From positions 1 through 37,534 of IMG/VR virus record IMGVR_UViG_3300047380_000542: a stretch of 37,534 nt of DNA, one strand, 5' to 3'. The first letter of the stretch is position 1; each line of letters starts with the position of its first letter. Below are positions 8,696 through 15,496 of the stretch, piece after piece. Under the pieces are notes generated by a model. The model was given only the letters and a program-made list of their open reading frames with translations. It did no database searches and was not told where the DNA came from. Both the position numbers and the translations under genes were made by a program. Source of the stretch: a virus.

Positions 8696-9913
8696 TTATG
8701 GTGCTACTTGTTGATCAATAGCAGTCTCTCTTTCTAGTGGATTACCAGAAGCGTTAGCTGCTACAACTAAAGCATCAAGGATAGCTTCTACTGAACCTTG
8801 AGTTGCTGCATCATCACATTTTACAAAGATCTCATATACATATTGATCATTATCAAATACACTTGTTGCATTGTTCAAACGTGGAATGCTGTGCTGTACA
8901 TAATAAGTCTTGTATAAAGCAGAACGATCTACTGCAGAAATTACTTCTTCAGAACCTTCAATCTCACGCATACGTACCGCATCTACATTTCCTTGGTGGA
9001 ATGGTGCTTGTCCATAAGATTCAGTTAATAAAATATTTCTAAGTACACCTTCTCCAGAAGTTTGTTGCATTGTACCTGCTGTACTTGTAACAGTTCCACA
9101 GTCATTACATGGATTTCCTGTTTCATCTAGCATTGAAGCTACTAATTGTACTGGCTCTTTTCCGTGGTAATCACGTGTATCAAAAGAACAGTCTCCAAAT
9201 TTAGTATCTACATAAGCACCTTGGAAGCTAATTGCTGCTGTTACTTCGTCACCTACTGGATCTGTTGATGGAGTATAAGTTCCATCTACTATTTCAGCAA
9301 ATGTATATGATGTAGCTACACCAGCTACTGTTACTACAATTCCACCTTCTTTAATGAATGGAGCAACAATAGGATCTGCAATTATCATTCTACCAATTTT
9401 TGCTAACGCTACTGCTGGATCAAGAAATTCTTGTCCTTCAATACAACATAAGCCTGGATCACTACCTTCTCCGATAGAATCTCCAATAGCATATGCGTTA
9501 CGGTTTAAGAAACGTAAAGCTGGTGCACCTTTTACGTCTAAACGTAACATTAGGTTTTCACCACATGGATGACATTTTGATCCTACTGCAACTGTTACAC
9601 TTGCTGGAGTTGCATTAATACATTCTGATTCCCAGACTCTTGTTAAATACTTAGGATTGATTCCTTTTGATTTAACTGATTCTGCATAACCACCATGATT
9701 GCCGTTTCCACCAATAGTGTCACTTGCGTGTAAAGATCCTTGTACTAAGTAAGCCAAACCAGGTACTGCTAAAGCACCAGTGTTTGCTTTCCAAGTTTTT
9801 CCATCAACTAGTGCAAGTTGTCCTGCAGCTAAGTCTTGGGTTTTTGTTCCGTTAGCTGCACTTGCGTCAACTGCTAGAAAGCTTTTATAAAAAGCATGAT
9901 TAAAATAAGCCAT
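8696..9913 (-). CDS. Abundant virion protein, tail-tube or capsid-auxiliary type (405 aa)
   Basis: The gene has its own promoter-like block upstream (9956-9979) and a strong terminator downstream, so it is probably a single-gene, highly expressed unit. The protein is Ala/Gly/Val/Thr-rich with low Lys, typical of a repeated virion subunit (SFLAVDASAANGTKTQDLAA, VPGLAYLVQGSLHASD). Cys pairs occur at 'CHPCGENL', 'LCCIEG' and 'CNDCGTV'. The C-terminal part has 'YVYEIFVKCDDAATQGSVEAILDALV'. The region is somewhat richer in GC than its surroundings. Candidates are a major tail-tube/hub protein or a second capsid protein; sequence alone does not decide. Confidence 0.6.
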   Translation of the reverse strand: MAYFNHAFYKSFLAVDASAANGTKTQDLAAGQLALVDGKTWKANTGALAVPGLAYLVQGSLHASDTIGGNGNHGGYAESVKSKGINPKYLTRVWESECINATPASVTVAVGSKCHPCGENLMLRLDVKGAPALRFLNRNAYAIGDSIGEGSDPGLCCIEGQEFLDPAVALAKIGRMIIADPIVAPFIKEGGIVVTVAGVATSYTFAEIVDGTYTPSTDPVGDEVTAAISFQGAYVDTKFGDCSFDTRDYHGKEPVQLVASMLDETGNPCNDCGTVTSTAGTMQQTSGEGVLRNILLTESYGQAPFHQGNVDAVRMREIEGSEEVISAVDRSALYKTYYVQHSIPRLNNATSVFDNDQYVYEIFVKCDDAATQGSVEAILDALVVAANASGNPLERETAIDQQVAP

Positions 9914-9955
9914 TGTTTTTTAATTTTAAGTTATAAATAAAGTTATTGTACGTTT

Positions 9956-9979
9956 GTACATATATAATATACAAATATT
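9956..9979 (-). promoter_or_regulatory. Candidate late promoter (TTTGTATATT class)
   Basis: Minus-strand TTTGTATATTATATATGTAC starts at 9975, preceded by AATA (AATATTTG, one mismatch to TAnnTTTG). It lies 43-62 nt before the 405 aa gene start in an 81-nt gap, and shares an invariant 10-mer with three other late units. Confidence 0.5.
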
Positions 9980-9994
9980 TTTTCATATAAGCAA

Positions 9995-10474
9995 TTAGCT
10001 AAGGAATAATAGTTTATACTTAGCTGAATTAATTTCATCTTTTATTAAATCTAGATTACTTACTATTTCAGAATGAGGCATACAGTATTGTAATTCATCT
10101 ATCTGAGATGTAAGCATTCTCATATAATCTAAAGCACCATCTACATTTGTTAAAGTTGCAGGTGCTTTATCTGGATACATTAATATTACTTCACAAGCAC
10201 CTTGATATCCTTCTGCTATAGTATCTACTAAATCAGGTAATGAATCATATAATTCATTTAATGCTTTATGTTGTGCAAAAGAACCATCACCTGTTACTTG
10301 TAAATGTAATTTATGAAAGCTTGTACGTGCATTCATTATTTCAACAACTAATGATGCTGTCTTTGCATCTACTTCTTTCATTTCATTAGATCTAGTGCCC
10401 ATAACTTTTTTGGTTGATGGTCTAGATAGTTTACCCGTAGCTTTGGCTTTTAAAGGTCTTTTATACGTATCCAT
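9995..10474 (-). CDS. Dps/ferritin-like four-helix protein (159 aa)
   Basis: After a basic N-terminus (TYKRPLKAKATGKLSRPSTK), the core 'TSFHKLHLQVTGDGSFAQHK' and 'ALNELYDSLPDLVDTIAEGY' (residues about 52-90) matches the helix pattern of Dps/ferritin-like proteins: H54/H57, H69, D77, D81, D84, E88. In Dps this corresponds to the His/Asp/Glu metal site (H..D..E in 'YDxLxxxxDxIAE'). Length fits a single Dps-like domain. It shares its start codon region with the stop of the connector gene (1-nt overlap) and lies just before the abundant 405 aa virion gene. Possible roles are a virion DNA- or metal-binding protein, or a structural protein that reused the fold. Iron-binding activity is not proven. 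Confidence 0.6.
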   Translation of the reverse strand: MDTYKRPLKAKATGKLSRPSTKKVMGTRSNEMKEVDAKTASLVVEIMNARTSFHKLHLQVTGDGSFAQHKALNELYDSLPDLVDTIAEGYQGACEVILMYPDKAPATLTNVDGALDYMRMLTSQIDELQYCMPHSEIVSNLDLIKDEINSAKYKLLFLS

Positions 10475-11175
10475 TAATTATTTCTTTCTGCTGTTTGTTG
10501 ATTAGTTTGATACTGATTAAAGTTTTCTATGTCACCTGCAATTAAAGATGCAGTTTCATCTATTAATACTTCTACTATATCATCTTTAAACTCAGATTCA
10601 ACTTGAGTTCCAGTTGCACTACCATCAAATGGATTTTGACAACCTAGTATTTCTATACGTCTTGGTTGTCTATAGTAAGTTAAATCAACATCTGTAATAG
10701 TAAAATCTCTTCTATATACTCTTATATCATTACCTATCCAAGTACAGAATGTTTCTCCCCATTCATAATCTGGTCTTTTTAAAGGATCTCTTAAAATTAA
10801 ATCTACATTAGCTTCTTCAGCTAAGTAAACTGTCATTGATCTAGGATCAGGACAACAATCACTTGTAGCAAAAGCAGATATCCTTTTAAATTCCATATAG
10901 TTATCTGGTATAGCTGTTGATTCAAAATAATCATTTGTAGAAAAACCAGGTAAGTTTACTTCTGTTAAAAGTATTTGAAGATCATCTATTCTTCTCTTAG
11001 ACATCTCATCACCTTCACGGTACATATTATTACCGTGAAGCTGACGTCTTACCCATTCAACTTGAGCTTTATTAAATGCCTCTACAATTTGCCAACATTC
11101 AATGTTATCAAAATCATTGCTAGAAAGCTTATTAAGCCTTTGTTTTATTTTAATTTGTAGAGTTGAGTTATTCAT
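10474..11175 (-). CDS. Head-tail connector / ring protein (233 aa)
   Basis: The N-terminus 'IKQRLNKLSSNDFDNIECWQ' with 'IVEAFNKAQVEWVRRQLHG' is, as I recall, a conserved signature of the ring (connector) protein of crAss-like phages, comparable to the first ring protein below the portal. A helical first half is followed by a beta-rich section (EFKRISAFATSDCCPDPRSM, TWIGNDIRVYRRDFTITDVD, LTYYRQPRRIEI) and a helical end (FKDDIVEVLIDETASLIAG). Position between MCP and the abundant tail/auxiliary protein agrees. It is probably present in 12 copies at the portal vertex; that number is family knowledge, not visible here. Confidence 0.7.
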   Translation of the reverse strand: MNNSTLQIKIKQRLNKLSSNDFDNIECWQIVEAFNKAQVEWVRRQLHGNNMYREGDEMSKRRIDDLQILLTEVNLPGFSTNDYFESTAIPDNYMEFKRISAFATSDCCPDPRSMTVYLAEEANVDLILRDPLKRPDYEWGETFCTWIGNDIRVYRRDFTITDVDLTYYRQPRRIEILGCQNPFDGSATGTQVESEFKDDIVEVLIDETASLIAGDIENFNQYQTNQQTAERNN

Positions 11176-11186
11176 TATATGTTAAG

Positions 11187-12203
11187 TTATGAGTTCCAAT
11201 AAGGTTCTACTTTAGATAGTAAACTTAACAATGTATCTTCATTACCTGGATCTTTAAGATATTCAATTACTTCACCAGATCTTTTACCTAGTTTTTCTGA
11301 ACTATCCATTGACTCAATCCAACCTGAAGATTTAGGAACTAAAAATCTGTAGTACATAGCATCTTTTACCAATGCTCTGATTTTAAGATCTTCCATAGAA
11401 CTATTAGATGCTTCTAAAAATTGCTTAGATGCTCTTTTTCTATTTCCTTCTGTTCCTTCACCATTAATATACATATCCATATTTTCGTACATTATGTCAT
11501 TTGGTGTAGACTTTGTGTATTGAACACTTTCTAAATCTACACACTTTGCAACATACATCAACTTAGTTGTATCAGTATCATACATATTTTGTAAAGCAAC
11601 TAAAGCTTTATTTCTCAGCTTAGTATACTCTGTTCTTTCACTAATGGTTTCTTCTAGTTGGTCTAAATAAAACTTTGGTGGATTTACAGCTTTCTTAGCT
11701 TCTTTCAATGATTTACCTACCATTGAAAATCCACCTGCATTTATAGCATATATCTTTATAAGATCATATGGATCTTTTACAGGATCTAAGAATACTGGAT
11801 CATTACCACATCTTAGGCTTATTCTTGACCAGAACTTATCATTGTCTGGTTTTAATAATGTTACTTTATTCCAAAAATCTTTATCTTCAAGATCTATGAC
11901 ATTAGACGCTAATTCAGCTTCTAATTGAGCAACTACTTTTCTTATCTCTTTTACTTTTACTTCTTTATCTCCTGGAGGTAACATCTTTACATCTGGTGCA
12001 AATTCATTTAGTCCAGTAACATATCTTTTAACTCCATTTAGTTCTAGACATGCTAAAGATTCTTCATGCCATACTCCTTCATGAAGTGCCATACCATATT
12101 GTTCAAGCCCCATGTTTTGTCTGCTTGCGTTAAAGTACGGTCTTACAGCAATAGCATTATTTTTGCCAAGCTGATATTTTTCTACAATAGTGTAATCACT
12201 CAT
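11187..12203 (-). CDS. Conserved structural-module protein, unknown (338 aa)
   Basis: A soluble protein with mixed alpha/beta pattern, starting MSDYTIVEKYQLGKNNAIAV. A Lys/Glu-rich middle segment (DKEVKVKEIRKVVAQLEAEL) looks coiled, and 'KFWSRISLRCGNDPVFLDPV' with 'DPYDLIKIYAINAGGFSMVG' follows. The start is preceded by a 193-nt gap holding the MCP terminator and a TACTTTTG box at 12244-12251 that fits the Bacteroidota -7 element but lacks a TTG 20 nt upstream. It begins the connector operon (338, 233 and 159 aa genes). I do not recognise the family; a head-completion or decoration role is plausible by position. Confidence 0.65.
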   Translation of the reverse strand: MSDYTIVEKYQLGKNNAIAVRPYFNASRQNMGLEQYGMALHEGVWHEESLACLELNGVKRYVTGLNEFAPDVKMLPPGDKEVKVKEIRKVVAQLEAELASNVIDLEDKDFWNKVTLLKPDNDKFWSRISLRCGNDPVFLDPVKDPYDLIKIYAINAGGFSMVGKSLKEAKKAVNPPKFYLDQLEETISERTEYTKLRNKALVALQNMYDTDTTKLMYVAKCVDLESVQYTKSTPNDIMYENMDMYINGEGTEGNRKRASKQFLEASNSSMEDLKIRALVKDAMYYRFLVPKSSGWIESMDSSEKLGKRSGEVIEYLKDPGNEDTLLSLLSKVEPYWNS

Positions 12204-12243
12204 TTCTTTGGTTTTTAAAAATTAATAATGTTTGTTTTCAACT

Positions 12244-12251
12244 CAAAAGTA
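12244..12251 (-). promoter_or_regulatory. Possible -7 promoter box upstream of the connector operon
   Basis: On the minus strand the bases read TACTTTTG, an exact TAnnTTTG match, 41 nt before the ATG at 12203 and downstream of the MCP terminator. A TTG lies 12 nt upstream instead of the usual 20, so confidence is limited. Confidence 0.35.
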
Positions 12252-12339
12252 GATATTTATCTACAATTATTATTAATATTTCTAAAGCCAGGGTTTACCT
12301 GACTATAGTTATTTGAGGAGAATAACACTTAACTCACAT

Positions 12340-12380
12340 TAAAAATAAAAAAAGGAGGAAGTTTTACCCACCTCCTTTTT
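12340..12380 (-). terminator. Rho-independent terminator after the major capsid gene
   Basis: Minus-strand AAAAAGGAGG (12380-12371) pairs perfectly with CCTCCTTTTT (12358-12349) across a 12-nt loop, followed by further T-rich sequence. It lies 17 nt beyond the capsid gene stop codon. Confidence 0.9.
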
Positions 12381-12396
12381 AGTTATTAAGTATATA

Positions 12397-14016
12397 TTAG
12401 AATGAACCTCCCGTTACAGGATTTCTCATTACAATTTTTAATACTTTGGTTGGATCCTTCACCCAGATAGCTGGCATGGTTTGAGTCATATAAACTCTAT
12501 AACCATTAAAGTTACCTGTAGAAGCAAAACCTTGAGTTCTTCCCATGTAGTCCATAGTACCATTTTGGTAGAACCACTTAAGTTGATTATCCCAAGATAA
12601 CTTCAATAAGTGAATGTTATCATTTCCATTTTCTGTCACATCAAAGATGATGAAGCTATAAGAGCTTAAAGGACGTCCATCAATTAATGGATTCTCTACA
12701 TCATTTGTGTGAAGATTATCAAATGCAGGGTTAAGTACAAACTTAACGTTAGCAAGGAAAGGAATAGTAAAGCTTGTGTAAGCAAAACCGAAATCTAAAT
12801 CCATTCCTGAACCTTTTACTGCACCAATATCACTAGCGTTTTGAACTAATCCAGAACCATATACTTCATCAGCAATAGCTTTGTTGATTAATTGCATTCC
12901 ACCAATACCTGTTTGTACAACAAGTTGTCTACTTGGGTCTGGCCCTTTGAACTCAACTTTACCTTGATAGAAGTTGTATAGCTCAGACTTGAACATATCA
13001 AGTGAGAAAGCAGACTTGTTATATACTCTTTTGAAAGAGTTATCTAACTGAGACCAAAGACCTACAGATAATCTAATATCATCTGGTCCATCTTGTTTTA
13101 CTTTTCCACCTTTACCCCACATTAGGTAAGTTTCAATATCATTTGCAATCTTGCTCAAGTGAGCAGCTTCCATGTTTGTAACGAAAGTTCTAGACAAACG
13201 TCCATCTTCAAATGCTTCTCTAGCACCTGCTTTTCCCATTCCAGCTACCAACTCATCAATTGATGATACAGAAGGATTGTTTGGATCTTGGTCAAAGTTT
13301 CTCCAGATCTCTGTTACAGGTACAGTACCATCAGCATTCAAACCACCTTTGATCATAAGATCAGCACGGCTAGAAATAGAATAGTGTACATGTGCCTCAG
13401 CTCCACCAACAAAGTTGTAGAACTCACGGAATCCAGAACCAGTTTCAATATCAGAGAATCTTTCACCATATTCACCTCTTGCAGAACCTTTTCTAAAGAA
13501 TTTAGTTCCTGGAGCTAAGTATGCGTTATCTAATGATGCTGCACTGTTATTGTTTACAAGTTGTACAGTGTAGATGTATCCATCACCTGCAGGGATAATA
13601 TCATCTGCAGTAATGTACAATTCTAAACCGTTATACTTGTCATAAGTAATGATATCACCATGACCAAAGCTTCTTTTTGAAACTTTAATCTTGAATGTAG
13701 TACCATCTACACCTTTTGTGTCATTTGCTGGCTCAATGTCAGCTACAACAAAAGGTAAATCTTGAGCGATTGGAGTTTGCCATTTATACTCCCCACGCGC
13801 GTTGTCTACCATGATTGTGTTCTTTCCACCAAAAGAAGCCATTTGATACAAAGGCATTTCTACCTTTTGGGTCATTGCCCAAAGATCAACTGGTCCCATA
13901 TCCATAGGCTCAGAAGATCCAAGCATTTGGGTTAGGTGATAAGAATCAACATGAGAGCTCGCTTTGTAAGCAGTATCTCTTAGGAAAATTCCATTGTTTA
14001 ATACAGGAGTTGCCAT
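12397..14016 (-). CDS. Major capsid protein (539 aa)
   Basis: Identified mainly by context and composition. It follows the scaffold-like gene, precedes connector genes, has its own strong terminator, and is longer and less biased than fibre proteins. The N-terminus (MATPVLNNGIFLRDTAYKAS) leads into 'DLWAMTQKVEMPLYQMASFG', and the protein carries many beta-strand and loop segments with 'FRKGSARGEYGERFSDIETG', 'SIDELVAGMGKAGAREAFED' and 'PAFDNLHTNDVENPLIDGRP'. Size fits large-podovirus and crAss-like HK97-fold capsid proteins (roughly 490-550 aa). Sequence is less AT-biased than neighbouring unknowns, as expected for high expression. No motif proves it; alternative structural roles are unlikely. 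Confidence 0.8.
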   Translation of the reverse strand: MATPVLNNGIFLRDTAYKASSHVDSYHLTQMLGSSEPMDMGPVDLWAMTQKVEMPLYQMASFGGKNTIMVDNARGEYKWQTPIAQDLPFVVADIEPANDTKGVDGTTFKIKVSKRSFGHGDIITYDKYNGLELYITADDIIPAGDGYIYTVQLVNNNSAASLDNAYLAPGTKFFRKGSARGEYGERFSDIETGSGFREFYNFVGGAEAHVHYSISSRADLMIKGGLNADGTVPVTEIWRNFDQDPNNPSVSSIDELVAGMGKAGAREAFEDGRLSRTFVTNMEAAHLSKIANDIETYLMWGKGGKVKQDGPDDIRLSVGLWSQLDNSFKRVYNKSAFSLDMFKSELYNFYQGKVEFKGPDPSRQLVVQTGIGGMQLINKAIADEVYGSGLVQNASDIGAVKGSGMDLDFGFAYTSFTIPFLANVKFVLNPAFDNLHTNDVENPLIDGRPLSSYSFIIFDVTENGNDNIHLLKLSWDNQLKWFYQNGTMDYMGRTQGFASTGNFNGYRVYMTQTMPAIWVKDPTKVLKIVMRNPVTGGSF

Positions 14017-14067
14017 AATTGTTAATTGTTATTTAAGTTAATTATTAATTGTTATTTATTCTTGTTA

Positions 14068-15357
14068 CTAAAATCTTTTAAATATGTTGTTACTTCTAGG
14101 TAACTTTTTCTTGGTAGACTTTTTTCTACCTTCTGTCTCACGCTCTTGTACTCCAAGAGATGACCCGCCGCTATTGCTTTGTTCAGTCTTTAACTTTCTT
14201 ACTGTGCTTTCTACACTCTTCTGTGCACCCTTCTCCATTATTCTGGTCTTATAACCATCTGGATCTGATAGTAACCATAGAGCTTCAGAAATCAATGTAT
14301 AGTTTGGTTCAACAAACTGATACTTCTCAAGCAAATGACCTAACAAGTTCGTATTTCTTCCACTTACTGAAGGATAATTTGGTTGAACTAATCCGTTGTA
14401 TAACATAGACTGTGTCTTTCTATCAACTTTTAATTCTCCTAAGCTACCTTCTTTAAGAGTATTATATACGTTCTCCATATATTGCTTTGAAGCTTGTTCT
14501 TGCTGTGCCTTGCGCATTTCCTGCTCTTCAAGTTTTTTAGCTAAAACTTTTTCTTGCATCTTATCCAATTTAGGTTTAAACTTTGAAGCTTGACTTTCAA
14601 GCTTACCTAAATCTTTCCAGATTTCAATTTCTTCTGCAATCTCTTCAGCATCACCATATCCTGTAGCTTGTAGGTAATCTCTGATTATTACTTCTTGATC
14701 ACTTTCTTTTTTAACATCCAAGCTCTTTTTTTCTTCAGCTTGTGCTAGAGTTGAAAATAACCCTTTTAAATCAGTACCACCATCAGCCACGTAACGTGCT
14801 GCTATTTGGAGTTCTTGCGGCAAACTTTCAAAGAACTGTTTTGGAGTTTCTCTTCTAACTTGGTTTGCCTTTTCTTCCAAGTTAGCTTCTATTAATTCCT
14901 CCCAATCTTTAGCAGAATAATCATCAAAAGATTTGTCATCATCAAAAGGAACAATTTTGTCATCTTTTATAAGCTTGTCAAATACATCACCTATACCAGA
15001 AATTTTCTTTCTTCCTCTTTTAGCTTTCTTATCTTCTACTTCATCTGCTTCATCTACTTCTAATGCATCAAATATATCATCTGCATTTTCTGTAGGTTTA
15101 GCATCATCTGCTTTTTTTTCTTCTGTATCCACTTCAGCTGATGCTTCTGTTTCAACTTCTTTTGTTACTTCTTTTTCTTCTTCTGCATCAGCAAAAGAAA
15201 AATCTGCTTCTTTAGTTGGTTTACTAAATACTGACTTAGGTTTGCTTTCTTCTGGTACTGTTACACTATCTGCTCCAGCGGCTCCGTCAAAAAGGCTATC
15301 TAAATCAATGTTTTCTTGAGTAACTTTACTCTCTACTGTTTTAGTATCTGTTGCCAT
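14068..15357 (-). CDS. Capsid scaffolding-type protein (429 aa)
   Basis: The first 130 residues are strongly acidic and low-complexity (TEASAEVDTEEKKADDAKPT, DALEVDEADEVEDKKAKRGR). A long helical, coiled-coil middle follows (KLDKMQEKVLAKKLEEQEMR, KAQQEQASKQYMENVYNTLK). The C-terminus is short, basic and Ser/Gly-rich, ending KKKLPRSNNIFKRF. This acidic-coil-basic layout just upstream of the capsid gene is what phage scaffolding proteins show, with the basic tail contacting capsid subunits. No protease catalytic signature was seen. A promoter-like block lies 31-54 nt upstream. The scaffold role is inferred from architecture and position. Confidence 0.65.
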   Translation of the reverse strand: MATDTKTVESKVTQENIDLDSLFDGAAGADSVTVPEESKPKSVFSKPTKEADFSFADAEEEKEVTKEVETEASAEVDTEEKKADDAKPTENADDIFDALEVDEADEVEDKKAKRGRKKISGIGDVFDKLIKDDKIVPFDDDKSFDDYSAKDWEELIEANLEEKANQVRRETPKQFFESLPQELQIAARYVADGGTDLKGLFSTLAQAEEKKSLDVKKESDQEVIIRDYLQATGYGDAEEIAEEIEIWKDLGKLESQASKFKPKLDKMQEKVLAKKLEEQEMRKAQQEQASKQYMENVYNTLKEGSLGELKVDRKTQSMLYNGLVQPNYPSVSGRNTNLLGHLLEKYQFVEPNYTLISEALWLLSDPDGYKTRIMEKGAQKSVESTVRKLKTEQSNSGGSSLGVQERETEGRKKSTKKKLPRSNNIFKRF

Positions 15358-15387
15358 TTTATTGTTGGTTTTTGTAATTGTTAATTC

Positions 15388-15411
15388 TTACATATACAAT
15401 ATACAAACATT
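15388..15411 (-). promoter_or_regulatory. Candidate late promoter (TTTGTATATT class)
   Basis: Minus-strand TTTGTATATTGTATATGTAA starts at 15407, preceded by AATG. It shares the invariant 10-mer and the following TATRTA with the other late blocks, and lies in the 139-nt gap between portal and scaffold genes, so it would drive scaffold and capsid expression separately from the upstream operon. Confidence 0.5.
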
Positions 15412-15496
15412 TTTACAAATAAACTTAAGAAATGCATACAACATAAATCATTTTGTGCAGTATATAGCTATCTATATTTTTTCTTCTTAATTAAGC

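Noticed and set aside
14933-15319. Plus-strand 128-codon Ser-rich frame opposite the scaffold gene
   Set aside because: Mirror of the acidic low-complexity coding sequence (GAA/GAT codons reversed to Ser/Phe); wrong strand and no promoter.
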